A DNA stretch of 64,000 bases from Phascolomyces articulosus (Eukaryota > Mucoromycota > Mucoromycetes > Mucorales > Lichtheimiaceae): contig JAIXMP010000006.1 of assembly GCA_025677815.1 (NCBI GenBank), positions 496,001 through 560,000 of the forward strand, in the 5' to 3' direction. Each line of letters starts with the position of its first letter. The first letter of the stretch is position 1. This document shows positions 11,504-25,300 of the stretch, piece by piece. A program made the position numbers and the translations under genes. The notes below the pieces were generated by a model that worked only from the letters and a program-made list of their open reading frames with translations, was not told where the DNA came from and searched no databases.

Positions 11504-12952
11504 ATGTTTAATGCCGGGTTACCCATAAGGTTTTTTTCATGTCGTCATTTTCATACTTGTTTAATAAGGAATGCTAGTTCCGATGCTGCTTATAATTATA
11601 AATTACGTGGCAAAGTAAGTTTACTTTTGTAAAGATCTCAAAACGAAGGGTAGGAAAAAAAAATAAATAAAGGACTAACAAAAGCTATTTATGCATGAAA
11701 AAAATATATATAGGGCCGACAGTTTATTGATCTTGTTCGCATTGTAGCCAAAGGTGGCAATGGAGGTGATGGGTGTGTTTCATTTCATCGCGAAAAGTTT
11801 TTGGCCAAAGGACCACCTAACGGTGGCAACGGTGGCCGAGGAGGAAGTGTCGTTATTCGTGCATGTGAAGACGAAACAACGCTTCGTCATCTTGGGCGTG
11901 TATGCTCTGCCAAACGTGGACAAAACGGGTTAGGTGGAGGCCGTCATGGTACCATGGGAGCTGATTTGGTCGTCAAGGTACCTGTGGGTACAGTCGTTCG
12001 CGAGCGTGTCATGCAACCACGAAAACAAGAAGATGATTTCTATAAAGTGGAACAAGAAGAGGCATTGGAAGATCGATGGGTCTTTTTCCCACGTGAGGAT
12101 CAGGATCGTGAATTACCTGAAGGCAAAGTCAACTTTTTCAAACAAGCACAACGCACCATGGCTCAGGAAGATAAATATTTAAGATGGCGTGCACGTCAAG
12201 AAGACAATACATTAGTCCATGTGGATTTGACTGAACCAGATCAAGAAGTGATTATTTGTCGAGGAGGAGCAGGTGGTTATGGTAATCCTCATTTTCTCAC
12301 CAACGAAAATCGATCTCCCAAATTTGCAACGCGTGGACGAAAAGGAGAAACACGCGAATTTGAGCTGGAACTCAAGACTATTGCAGATATTGGTTTGGTG
12401 GGAATGCCTAACGCTGGCAAATCGACTTTATTAGGTGCTATTTCGAATGCGCATCCCAAACAAGGCGATTATGCTTTTACCACCTTACATCCATTTGTGG
12501 GTACCGTTGATTTTGCAGATACGTATCAATTGACGGTGGCAGATATCCCAGGATTGATCGAAGGCGCCCATCGAAATATTGGCTTGGGTCATGCATTTTT
12601 ACGACATGTGGAACGTGCCAAGATTCTTGTCTATGTGGTAGATCTTAGCGGCGAAAGTCCTTGGGAGGATTTGAAAACATTACAAAGTGAATTGGAAGCT
12701 TATCGACCTGGATTAACCAAACGTCAATCTTTAATTGTTGCTAATAAGGCTGATCAAGTACGTCGAGCCAAGGATAATTTGGAACAACTGCAAGAACAAG
12801 TAGCTGACATTCCTATTGTCACCGTATCAGCTCGTTATGAAAAGAACATTCTCAAGTTGACATCAACCATGCGAAAAATGGTTGAAAAAGTGCGTAATGA
12901 AGAAGAGGAAGCGAAACGATTAGCACTGGAAAAGGAAGAAGAAGATTTATAA
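11504..12952 (+). CDS. MTG2: Obg-family GTPase, mitochondrial (Mtg2-like)
   Basis: Two exons (11504-11614 and 11714-12952) encode 449 residues. It acts in assembly of the large mitochondrial ribosomal subunit. Residues 1-35 are basic and Ser/Arg-rich, a plausible mitochondrial presequence (FFSCRHFHT). The Obg fold begins near residue 40 with the glycine-rich GGNGGDG and NGGNGGRGG, contains an inserted charged segment (about 125-185) as in yeast Mtg2, and ends in CRGGAGGYGN. The G domain follows: G1 GMPNAGKST near 267, G3 DIPGL near 314, G4 NKAD near 380 and G5 SAR near 409. The tail is acidic. It starts only 147 nt after the previous gene's stop and converges on the GH43 gene. The family is certain; the mitochondrial role is inferred from the N-terminus. 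Confidence 0.92.
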
Positions 12953-13065
12953 ATTATATGTAGTGATTTATATATGTGGAAGAAACAAAAAAAAATATTG
13001 TAAATACATTAAAAAGGAAAGAAAAAAAATTGTGAAAATCATCATTTGTAAATATAATATATAGC

Positions 13066-13094
13066 GTTATATATATATATATATATATATATAT
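13066..13094. repeat. (AT)n microsatellite between convergent genes
   Basis: An uninterrupted AT dinucleotide run sits in the 160-nt gap between the stop codons of the Obg gene and the GH43 gene. It has no apparent coding role. Confidence 0.8.
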
Positions 13095-13112
13095 CAAGTT
13101 TCTGTTATTTTT

Positions 13113-14419
13113 TTAATAAGTGGGCCAGCCATCCTTGTCGAATTTCAAGTCATTAATAAGGAGATGTGATGTACCGTTGTCTTCTGCGTCATAACCATGA
13201 CGAGCAATTACTTTTTGATCCACATCTTGATGACCCACTGCAACATATCGATCATTGCCTGCATCAAAGATAGTACCAGCATTCTTGGTATCAATGATAG
13301 GATTACCCTCCTTATCTAAATAGGGACCGGTGATCTCTTTGGAACGACTTACAACCATTTTGTAAGTACTATCTACGCCCTATTATTAAAGAATTACGAA
13401 AAATTCAATCCATCTGCGTCCTTCTTCAAAAATATTGTTACGCATTCAAATGACAAAAGAAACAGAACATACCACACAACAATAATCAATCGATACGAAT
13501 AAATAATAATAATCATGCTCCTTGTTATAAATAACAGATGGGGCTTCAATTGGGTTTTCATAACTGGAACGACGAGCAATAGTTGTAAAATCACCCGTGA
13601 GTTGCATTGTTTTAGGATCAACACGAGCAATCTTCAATCCACGCCAATGGGAACCCCAAGCTAACCAAGGGTTTCCTTCCTTGTCAATAACCAAATTGGG
13701 ATCAATTGCATTAAAATCGTCGGCAGAAGATTTCAAGATCAAACCATCATTTCTCCAAGATCCTGTCCCGACCGAATCGGCTGAAGCCAAAAAGATGGCA
13801 CTGGTGCCTGAATTGAAAGTGCTCAATGAATAGTAAAGCCACACTCTACCATTATAATATTCGATATCGGGTGCCCATACGTCCATGCTACCTTTTTTTT
13901 TTTTAAAAAAAAAAAAGAATGATGTGGTTTGCCATATTAGCTATATATATGATTCACTTTTTCATTATCTTGCCATCATTTTCGGCTTGATTTTTTATAG
14001 GATATATGAATATGTTGTTATATATTACCTTGATGAGGGGGTACAGCTTCATCCCATTCTTTGAGAGGAGAGTCAAAGACTTGACCTGCAAACTCCCATT
14101 CTTTACCACCATCTTCACTTTTGATAATTTGAATTCCTAAAATATATATGGAAGAAATTGGTTGTTTAGTGCTTATATACTACTTTTTTTATTGTACAAA
14201 TACTACCATTACATGTAAATAAACCATCATATTGTCTTTTTATTAAAAAAAATACCAATCATTACCATTGCCTGTACAAAAGCCGTACCATTTTCCATCT
14301 TCTTCATAAACAACTGGATCGTGACAATAGGTATACCCTGTCATATTCCAGAATGCACCCAAGGCAGAATTTGCAAAGACAGTAGATAATAAAAATAGTG
14401 ATGACTTGCTAAGAATCAT
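13113..14419 (-). CDS. GH43 endo-arabinanase, secreted, with an apparent frameshift
   Basis: Four exons on the minus strand: 14419-14265, 14136-14029, 13891-13476 and 13379-13113. The product is a glycoside hydrolase family 43 arabinan endo-1,5-alpha-L-arabinosidase, which cleaves plant cell-wall arabinan outside the cell. A signal peptide (ILSKSSLFLLSTVFANSALG) is followed by YCHDPVV with the catalytic-base Asp, then MDVWAPDIEYYNGRVWLYYS, an AIDPNLV block, PIEAPSV with the acid Glu, and FVSIDYCC/GVDSTYKMVV. The family pattern is complete to the C-terminus. Oddity: exon 1 has one base too many. A T5 run (plus-strand A5 at 14277-14281) breaks the frame just before the conserved TGNGI, while every later junction keeps frame. 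Either this is a sequence or assembly error in a homopolymer, or the gene is freshly broken. Confidence 0.8.
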
Positions 14420-15605
14420 TTTTTTTTAACTCGGGATCAAAATTTCGAAATAATGAGAGAGAGGAATAAGAAGAAACAGTTCATAAAAAATACTCATTTT
14501 TATAATTGCATGAACATTTCTTTTGTATAATACGCTGTAGTATGACTACGCTATATACCACCACCACCAACATTGCCGCGGATGTTTTGAGTGTATATTT
14601 CTTGGTTATGATATTGTATGAATGCCGTTGACTTGGTACTTGCTGTTCATCCCCGCTTTAAATTGCATGAGAATTTCGGAAAGATTCGAAAAAGGCATTT
14701 CTCCGGTATAATGTACTATGTTCCTGGATTTTTACACGATTTTTTTTTCTGTGGAATACCCGGTAGGAAATTTTACATGGTTGAAAAAACCCGTTATTTC
14801 ATTAAACTTTGTTAATATACAGGTGCAACAGTTTGATGGGTATGAAATCCAGGTATAGTTTCGCACATCATTGACTTATTGTCTACTTGGATTTTGTTCG
14901 TTGCGAACGTACCTTATTCTTCTGCTGGCTACAGGTTTTTTACAGTGATTAATAATGGCCATAATTAATGGTGCCCTACATTCCATAAAATGGTAGCATA
15001 TATTATACATATTATTGTATGTTATATCTTTACAGCTATATGTGTTACCTTAGAATCTTTACTATTTTCCTTCAACATTTTCGCCGAATTGCCTCTTTTC
15101 TACTACATTTTACATAGTATATAACGTAGTAAGTACGTATTGTATATATATACAAATGTAAAAAGGATATACGATTCATCCTATGGAATCTATGAACTCG
15201 AAAAAAAAATCGTGTTGGATATTGTGATACGTTTGGTTTATCACCAATTACAACCTTAATGTAAACTGTATGCGTTGTTTGGTAAAAGGAAAAGGTCCAG
15301 CTTTGAATAAATAATGTGTTACATAAAACCGGATGTTTTAAAATAAAAAAAGAACCCGGTATAAACTTGCATGAGTTCGACATTCATTTTCTTCTTTCCA
15401 GAAATCTTGGTTATACCTTATTTTGTTACAAAAATATATTTTTTTCTCCTTGCTGACATACCAGAATGTGAACATAGAAAATGCTTAGAGTAACGCATAT
15501 GAGCTTTCTTACTTTTATAGAAAAATCTCCTTTCCTATAAACGTTTACGATACTATTATTTCGCCGGTAAGCACAAGAGCAACAACCTTATATTAAATAC
15601 TGTTA

Positions 15606-15642
<37 letters not shown>

Positions 15643-16372
15643 TCTAGACACTTTTCAAGCATTACAGTTGATGGACATATTTACGATAGCAAATATTTAG
15701 CAAAAGTAAATTAGTTTATCATGAGTAACATCTAACTGTATTAAAATCTATTCCATCTATGCCTTCAACTATGTACTGCGATTACTTTTTCTATTTTATC
15801 CAGCACTTCTAACATAGCATGAACTACGGTTAGTGACAAGTATTATCGTCTGAAAATAAAGGTGACCTTATTGTTTTTTCATATTATGGTACCATAGAAT
15901 CATCATCTGGTTGATATATTTTATTAAGTACTAGTGGAAAAGAGCGATAGTTTAGATTATTATCAGTTGTATATAAACTTATATATATATAAAAGAAAAT
16001 GTCATTTTTGTACTCTACGTTGAGCGTTTTTTTAAACAAATTTTTGTTGTGTTGCTTCGCATTATATTCCAATAATAACAAAGCACCCCAAGCTATGTTA
16101 TCAATTATATTAACAAGTTTAAATTAGTCTAACTATGATTATCACCTTATGAAAAAGGTCAGCTATAAGAAATACATTTTTTAAGCACATCTGAGGCATA
16201 TGTCAACTTCTGTTACACTGCTCTATTTTTAGGTGAAAAAAGGAGGCTTGCTTGAGGAACCTCTTGTAACCTTAATTTTTAAAGTATGGTCTAAAAATAT
16301 GATGAGGACGCGTAAATAAAACTTTTTCTCACAATTCACTTGACATCAACAAACAAGACATTTTAGTTGAAA
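14420..16372. other. AT-rich spacer, no gene recognised
   Basis: Contains only short, unconvincing frames. A 34-nt T run lies at 15608-15641, immediately followed by the palindrome TGTCTAGACA. No element ends were identified. Confidence 0.4.
15608..15641. repeat. Long poly-T tract (34 nt)
   Basis: Uninterrupted T run, the longest homopolymer in the window. It could be the poly(A) end of an inserted retrotranscript on the minus strand, but no matching retroelement body or target duplication is visible. Confidence 0.7.
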
Positions 16373-18351
16373 ATGGTGAAAGGCGTAGATGGGGACACCG
16401 ACACCCCTTCCGAATATCGTTTATTCAACACTTTTTTGCCATTTGACATTGTAGTCAAAATCATCTCTCATCTTGATCAAGACAATTGTTTAATATGTAT
16501 GGAGGTCTGTCGAGCATGGTATAGGATGATTTTAGAGTATTCATATAATGTGTGGAGTAGGATAAACATAACCCCTTCGAAACATCGACACCTGGTTCGT
16601 AATAACCGTTGGCGACGATTACTTGGTAACCATGTGAAACATGTTGAAATAAGCTATTTTCAAGCTGAACAAGAATTTTATGATACTATGCAGAAGTTAG
16701 TTGAATTTAACTGTACAGGAATAGAGCATTTAGGTACGAAAAAAAAATGAATGAATAATGAAATGATAAGACAGATATTGATGTTTATCAAAATTACAAA
16801 TAATCTTTAGAGATCTCGTCTTGTCATTCAACAAAAAGAAATTATAAACAATTCTTATCATTGCTGAAGCAATTACTTTCACAAGATGGTCAGAATACAA
16901 TACATCAACAGCAATTGACAATATATTACGGCCATCCTTGCAAGCTACCTTTTCTCCATATGATACTCGAAGCATGCCCCCAAGTACAAAAGTTTTCATT
17001 CACACTCCTGGGCAGCAGCTTACAAGAAGATGATGATGACGACAACACAACACTTGATCCAACACTATCCTTGGCTCCAATACCTTCACACCGTTTGACC
17101 AATTTGACTTATTTGGATTTTAAAACCACGATGGATAAACAACGCATTTTGATTCCTCTTTTGCAAAGATCTCCTCATCTTGAATTTCTTCTTCTTGGCG
17201 GGGGAGATGATAGCGAAGAGGATGGGGCTCTTTCTCTCCTTGATCTTACAAAATTCTCTGTTTGGTGCCCCAAGCTTCTTTATCTGGAAATTAACCCAGA
17301 TAAAGTCGGAATATATGATAACACTCATTATTTGCATCAGCAGCTCACTCTCAACAACAACGATCATGATGGCAGGCCAAAAGAAAAAGGACTTCGATAT
17401 TTCCTTGTATCTGAAGATGAAGGGTTTGGACCTGCTCAGATTGGACCACTCTTGAAACAACATGCAAGCACTTTGGAATATGTAGGTTTGGGAGTATACT
17501 ATGGAGGAACTCAAACATGGGCACCTGTATTCCAAGATCTCAAATTACCACAATTACATACTTTACATTGCGATGGTACACTCTTTGACGATAAATCCAT
17601 GCGGGCATTGATTTGTGAAGCTACAAGTTTACAGTACCTCGTCATTCAGGGTTATGATGAGATTCATTTGAATCTTACAAAGCTTTTAAAATCTTGTTTG
17701 CAATTAAAAAAATTGGATTTTACTCAAGTCAGGTTAAGCTTCGACGAAGATGAAGCACAGGAGGAGGATTCAACAAACAACACGGTATCATCTTCTTTAT
17801 CGTCAGAAGAACATCTTTTCCAGTATTTGGATTTGAACGGATCACAACTTTCTGAAATTACACTCCAGAATGTGAACGGAATAAATGATGAATTTATGCA
17901 AGCTGTTGCTCATCTATCAACATTAAAGTATCTGGGCATTGGGCTGAACACGGATAACGTGTATACAGACGATGGATTGTTCGAATGTATACTGAAACTT
18001 CAAGGAACAGCCATCCAAGAGCTTAGTATTTATGGTATACGACACCTTTCTCCTCCTATGTGTGATGCAATTGCCAATCTAAAATTCCTCAAGAGGTTCA
18101 GGTCAGGCATGAATTTTGAAGCACAAGTTGTTGATGGACCTGCGTTGATCAAAATGGTTGAAAAAAGTGAATCCTTGACGCATATCCGATTGAACCATAT
18201 AACAGTCACTGGTATTGAGATCGATAATCAAGATAGAGATGTCGACAATGAGAATCCACTCGGAATCTGTTTGACCCGGCAATTAAATGGATTTACAGTA
18301 ACAAGTTTAGATTTTCCTAACTATTACAATATAGAAATTACGAAAAATTGA
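16373..18351 (+). CDS. F-box / leucine-rich-repeat protein
   Basis: Two exons (16373-16733 and 16811-18351) encode 633 residues. Residues about 18-60 form an F-box (FLPFDIVVKIISHLDQDNCL ... VCRAWYRMIL), which binds Skp1 in SCF ubiquitin ligases. The rest is a long array of irregular leucine-rich repeats (LTNLTYLDFKTT, LEFLLLGGGDD, LQYLVIQGYDEI, LKYLGIGLNTD), typical of substrate-recognition arms. Acidic, Asp/Asn-rich loops interrupt the array. Such F-box/LRR genes are abundant and fast-evolving in Mucoromycota, so the substrate cannot be named. The first ATG in frame is used. Long gene-poor stretches flank it on both sides. Confidence 0.85.
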
Positions 18352-21300
18352 ATTATTATATAAATGGCTCTTGTTCTCCTGATATTCTATATTTTCTAAA
18401 TTTAAAAACGTGAATAATGTTATATAGACTATTTTTTATATGTGGTGATGAATCATTTTGAACTGGGAGAGCATGTGGGAGTGCTGAGGTGACACAGAGC
18501 AAGATACTTGCACAGTACAGACATGGTAGTAACAGTAGCAGTGAGGCGGGTTCGAGTTTTACAGGGCTTCCAGGGCAAGAAGTAAGTTTTAGAACTTCAT
18601 TTTTTTTAAAAAAAGGTCTTGTATGCTACGAGCTACAGCGCAACAAAATGGTGGGCCAGACAAAAATCGGATTTCAAAAACAGGAGACCATAAATAAATG
18701 TTCATGGAAGGCATCGACCTGATGATTGGGAAAATCGTTGGTGGGACGATAATAAGTGTATGAGCATTATTGCATACTGTTTCTGAAAGAAATAGATGCG
18801 CCAGGGTCCGATGGCAGCGATCCCCTTGGAAACTTGCCTTTATAACCCTTTTGGCTGTTTAGATCTCGACATTAATTCACCTTCGAGCCTTTAGATTTCA
18901 ACATCAGTTGGCGAAGTTTTTTGTTACTAGCAACGGTCCTTACATGCAAGCATTTTCCTTTCGTTACAAGTCCTTTAGTTACAAACGCTTTCCTTCGATC
19001 AAGTTGGAACATAGTCATGAGCATATTAATAGCAATAAACTTTGTACTTTTTTAAGTGTTTTAATGTTACGTATTAGTCTAGTTTCTTTATGTAAAAAGA
19101 TTTTAATTAAAAAACACGCAATCGTTTATTCATTGAAAGATTGATCTTTTGTTTTTAATCCTAATCAAATTTTTCTTTCTTGGTTCACTTTTTTTTTTCA
19201 GAGCACTTCCATATGCACAGACCATGTTAATAAAATAACAAGTGTTGTGGTATTTCCATCTATTAGATGCAAAGCGATTTATGAAAAAGATAGTCTTTAT
19301 ACCTTGTTTTAAGTATATGTTTCGAAATGATCAAACTTTTTTACAATACCTGAAACTTCCTTGACAATAATATAAAACGTCGATAAAAATAATGCGCATT
19401 AATTGTTTATGATTGGATAATATAGTGTTTGTCAAAAGTGTCTGAGCGACACATTCAGGTCAAGGGGTGAAAAGACACAGTTATTGTGGCTGTGACTGCA
19501 TGTATTGATATACTAAGCTGCTTGTATTGTTGAAGATTAAGATTCTGATATATATACCAGGTGACATGGAAAAGTACCTTGTTTTTAACAGGTTCCGCCT
19601 CTTTTTCCCCTTTACCAGAAATCGTGCACATAAAATCATGGAAGCTATAGCACCACCATTGACTGGTCAACAGTTGTCTTAGGTATATTTGTCGTGAGTT
19701 CATTACTTTACATCCATTTGTTTAAGCGTTATATAATCTTTCTTCTTGAAATTGATTTATAAAAAAAACTACTTTTCCCATGCATACAACGAACAAATGA
19801 ACGCATATAATCACTACGCAACAAATTGATCATCGTATATAAAGGTGAATTTTCATTATTATTACCATTATTATCTTCTTCATATATTAAGAGATAATGA
19901 ACAATGCATCCCAACGAAGAGTAATTTTTATTTTGCCCCTTCATTTAGTAAAGTAACAATCGCTTTATCATTTTTGAGTAAATATATTGCAGATTTGTAT
20001 TTGTAAAAACGGCAGAGTGAAAATCGTTATTAATTTATATCAATATGGATAATACGACTGATTTTTTCCTCTGGATGAACAATGAATGCACTTTAAAGAA
20101 AATTTAGTCTATGAAGAATTCTGGATCACATGTATGTTGTCCATTTTACCGATCAAAGAAACTACCAATCAATCCCGTAATTTAACCATTACTAAAAAAG
20201 CAAACACATCTCTGAATAGCTCTTAGAGGCAGCAATATAATAGTACGGTAGCTAACCAAGAAATAGGACCTACGCTGCTAAAAGTATCACCTTTTAAATT
20301 ACTACAATGATGGCTCTTCCTTTAGATTATTATACCTCTTAATTAAAGCTCTGATGCTGGCGGTAATAATTGTATTTTAGAAAGTAATATTATTGCTTTG
20401 CTTCGTTCCTTTGAAAATTTTCTTGGCAAACGTGTGATATAAGAATAAATAATTTGTGTTTGGATCGTATTGATGATCTTATTAACAATATATATTTTGC
20501 TTTTTTGAACAATATCTGTTTATGGCGTCAACTTTTGCTAGTGCAAGAATTCCTTGAATATTATATTATAAACAATAAGAAAAGTGATTCATTTTCTTCT
20601 TACTTGGTGGTATTATATTTGTTTCGATTATAGCAACAACTATTGGACCATTATTATTGTCATATATATATAGACGATCAATAACGACATCGATGCTTAT
20701 TAAAACTAATATATAAAATTATTATGCAACCATGATCGAAAATAATTTTTCACTACAGGACTTGGCATATATGCTTAATATTAAAGTGATACAATTAAAA
20801 CACAGCAGAACCTGGAGTATCCAAGGTGCTTTAGATCAACACTTTTTTAAATAATAAGGCTAAGACGATATGTGATTCTACTTTGTCTTTATCTCTTTAT
20901 TACATAATAAATGACATACGTATTGTTCTCTTGTTGATAATATACATTTTTTTTCTTCGTATGATGAAATCATTATTTTATCACGTTTTGTTTATTATAT
21001 TATATTGATTTGTTAGATATGAAAACGAATTGACTGTGTGTACGGAACGTGCTATGTATGACTTGCTCTGTACCATGATGGATATTTATCTGCATGTACA
21101 TTTTATATACAATGGGGATATATTGGAAACAGTAATAATCAAGGGGTAATTTATTATGGTCAATGCATGATGATAGATAAACCGGATAATTTACTCCACC
21201 ATCGTTCTATTTTTTTTTTTTTTTTGTTTGAATGATATCTCATTTTGAAAAGCTATATATATATATTTTTAAAAAAAATAATGAATTCTGTGAATTCGAT

Positions 21301-22306
21301 GAAAAGAGGCAAGCCCAGATACATGGAATCATCATCATCTTTTGATATAGTTACCAAAATAAGATGAAATGCAAAAGCACATGGCTCAATGCGTGGGGTG
21401 GCCAACAATGCTAAATATGGAAATGGAAAGCGGCTAGGTCGCCGGTGAGATTTTTATGAGCCAGTCATTTGTTTTTCCTTTACCAACAAAAGAAGGCAAA
21501 AACTTGACGTTTATTATCAAAATGAGCTCATTTTTTCTTTTTTGAAGGCTGTTGTGAAACATTTTTTTTTTATTTTATGAGTCAAAAAAATAGAAGGCTG
21601 AGAACTTTATAAAGCTGAAAGCATAATAACAACCGTTTTTTTTATTTGATCTATGATCACCCACACTCACCCACAATACAAAGCATAACATATCTTCTGA
21701 TGGTGTATTTTGGTGGCGAACCCATTTCTGGTCATTTCATAATCGAAAACTGCGCCTCAGGTGACACAAAAATTTGAATCATATCAAACGGAACCGGAAG
21801 TACCTCGTCAGATTCCTTTTGAATCATAAAAATATTTTATATTTCTAGGCCGGCGACAAGACCGATATGAGTGTAACAATAAGGGAAAATCCAATCATTT
21901 CAACCTCTTGGATCATAAAACCTAAAACAATTAGATCAAATAAAATAATATTGTACTTTATATTATACTCATTTGTTTAATGTTGTAGTAGCAATTTGCT
22001 GCGGCGGTTGCTAATAGGAAATAAACAGTAAACGCGTTTGTTTATACTTGTTTCAACGTACCTCTTTATTTGAAAAAGAAAAGGAGGAAACGCGTGAGTG
22101 TAAAAGGGGATGGTATGGTAGTAACAACCATTCGACTGGATTGCAGGTATTTTCCAAGATTTCTTTGCTGCGGCGGTTTACCACAGTTTATCATATAGAA
22201 TTTTCCTTTAAATATCAAACATTTTTTTCTTCATTGTTATAAAATTCTCTCACTTTCTTCTTTTCTCTTTGATATTTTTTTTTCTCTTTCATCTTTTTAT
22301 AATTAA
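18352..22306. other. Gene-poor AT-rich region with possible repeat relics
   Basis: No supported gene. The less AT-rich stretch at 18470-18960 has a TATA-like cctttataaccc at about 18838 and could be the remains of a mobile element. The segment 19460-19700 is similar, in inverted orientation, to about 60000-60165 (see findings). The last part (about 21440-22306) is the promoter region of the ABC transporter. Confidence 0.35.
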
Positions 22307-25300
22307 ATGACAAAGGAAGATATACAACAAGAGAGTCATCCTAACAAGGATGTGGATGATGAATACGATGAAGACAAATTGATTGATCTTGAAGTAGAAC
22401 AAATGAAAATCAAACAGCAAGAACTAGAAAAAATAGAATCAACCCACGCTGATGAAAAAAAGGACAAGAAAAAGGAAAAAAAGGAAAAGAAAAAGAAAGA
22501 GCCATCTGTTATGCCTCATCGATTATTTCGTTATGCTTCGAAATGGGATTTGTTAGCAGTCTTTTTTGCAGCCATTGGATCCATTGGTCTTGGTGCACTT
22601 CAACCTGTTGCGGTAACAATAATAATAAAACATTTGTTTATTCATCATGACAAGATGAATTCCATATTTATGTATATATATTTTATGTCATGTTTGATAG
22701 ATTATCATTTTTGGTGAATTTCTTGCAGATTTTGGAGCATCCATTACCAATGTGGATGAACTGCTTGATAATACAATTGATATGATTCTCATTTTTGTCT
22801 ACATTGGAACGGGTATTCTTGTGGGTGGTTATTTTACTCATGCTCTTTGGGTTTTATCCGGTGAAAATCAAGCGAAACGTATTCGACAACTTTATGTTCA
22901 TTCTATTTTACGACAAGATATGACTTGTAAAGTTTCATTTTTCTTAAATTTAATTTGTCAACATTTGCATTTTACAATCATATTAATATAAAACCAAAAA
23001 TTAAAGGGTTTGATAAAGCGGAAGAAGGATCATTAACAACGCGCTTGGCGACGGATACACAAATGATCCAAGAAGGCATTTCTGAAAAATTAGGCTTGGT
23101 GATTCAGCTGATGGCCCAAGTAATTGCCGGGTTTGTCATTGCCTTTGTGAAAGGCTGGCAACTTGCTGTCGTGATTCTTGCAACAGTTCCTATTATGGCG
23201 ATTGTAGGTGGTGCCATGGGATACTATTATACCAAATTCACTAAAACAGCTCAAGATACCTATGCTCAAGCCGGTTCCATTGCCGAACAAGTTTTTGCCG
23301 GCATCAGAACAGTCTATGCCTTTTCATTGCAAGATCGATTTTCGGAAAGATACGACAAAGAATTAGACAAAGCTTGCGCAACTGGAAGTCGACGAGGTCT
23401 TGTCATGGGTGTTCAAATGGCTACTTTTATCTTCGTCTTATTTTGTACTTATGGTTTATCCTTTTGGTATGGTGCTAAACTTGTCAATGAAGGAACACTG
23501 ACGGGTGATATCGTCTTGATTGCATTCTTTGCCATGCTGATTGGTACCATGTCATTGTTATCCTTGCCGATGAATTTGGCAGCAGTGGCATCTGCATGCG
23601 GCGCTGCGTATCGAATCTTTGAAATTATTGATCGGATCCCTGATATTGATCCAGATTCACTCGAAGGTATCAAGGATGGAAAACTTACGGGTCAAATCGA
23701 ATTCAGTAATGTCGACTTTGCTTATCCTACTCGATCTGATATTCAAGTCCTCAAAGGATTTTCTGCCAAGGTGGAACCAGGCCAGACGATTGCATTAGTC
23801 GGTTCTTCTGGTTCTGGTAAATCAACCACCGTTCAATTATTGCAGCGATTTTATGATGTATTGGGCGGTGATATATTTTTAGATGGTAAAAGTATCAAGG
23901 ATTACAATGTTCAATGGCTACGCAGACAAATTGGCGTGGTGTCACAAGAACCCGTGTTATTTAACATGAGTGTGCGTAAAAATCTGCTGATGGGGGCAAC
24001 ACATACAGTAACTGATGATGAAATTGTTGAAGCATGCAGAAAGGCGAATTGTCACTCATTTATCTCTCAACTTCCTCATGGTTATGATACAATGGTTGGA
24101 CAACAAGGAAGTATGCTTTCAGGAGGTCAAAAGCAACGTGTGGCTATTGCTCGAGCTATTCTCAAGAATCCATCCATTTTGCTACTTGATGAGGTATGAG
24201 GGGTTTTTTAGAAAAAAGGTGTAAGCAATTCGGTCACTTTTTTTCTGATCAGGTTATATTTTATTTTTCAAAACCTATTAGGCAACATCTGCTTTGGATA
24301 CGAAATCCGAACGTATTGTACAACAAGCTTTGGATGTTGCTTCTGAAAACCGAACAACACTTATGATTGCCCATCGACTTTCCACCATTCGAAACGCAGA
24401 TACAATTATTGTCATGAAACAAGGAGAAGTTGTAGAACAAGGCAACCATAACGATTTAGTTGAGAAAGATGGAGTCTATGCTGATTTGGTGCGAAAACAA
24501 TTGATTGCTATGGAACAAGAAGAAGGACAATCGGATGATAATCGAGACGACTCAACACCTGTGGATGATGGTAGTGTGATGGATGAAAAGGAAGAAGTGC
24601 GTATCAATATGGCCAAGCGTCCAAGTATTGTCTCTTCTTTGGAAGGCATTGGTCTCGAACGACGAAGAGAAATTGAACAAGAACGAAAATGGAAGACAAC
24701 CAAAACACCCTTTTTCAAGGTGCTGATGGAAATGAAACCTGAATGGCATCTTATTGGTTTGGGCGTCTTGGGTGGTGTATTGGCAGGAACAGCTTTCCCT
24801 ATCAGTGGTTTAGTGATTGCTTTGTGCATTACAGTAATGATTGATCCAACCGTGGGAGATATTATGCCTGCACCTATGCAGGGAGCCAATCTCTATTCTT
24901 TCCTTTTCTTGGTTATCGCTATTGTCGCCTTTATTGGTATTGCTCTTCAAATTGCTGCCTTTGAAACTGCTGGTGAACGATATACACGACGTCTTCGATC
25001 TCGTATGTTCAAGGCTTTTATGAAACAAGAAGTTGCTTTCTATGACAACGAGGAAAATAATACTGGCGCATTAACATCCATGCTGGCACTCGATGCAAAG
25101 AATGTAAATGAAATTATTTCTAAAATTGTGGGTGAAATTTCAAGTATTATTTCAACAGGTGTTACTGGTAAGTACAGAAAACGGGAGAGAGTGTATATTC
25201 TTTTTGTACCATATATTCACACTGGATATGATATTTTATTATTTTGAATAGGTTTCGTGATTGCGTTTGTATACAGTTGGATTCTCAGTTTAATCGTTAT

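Noticed and set aside
17086..17535. 149-codon minus-strand frame
   Set aside because: Lies wholly opposite exon 2 of the F-box/LRR gene; the plus strand has the clear family pattern.
24476..24889. 137-codon minus-strand frame
   Set aside because: Antisense shadow of the ABC transporter exon 4.
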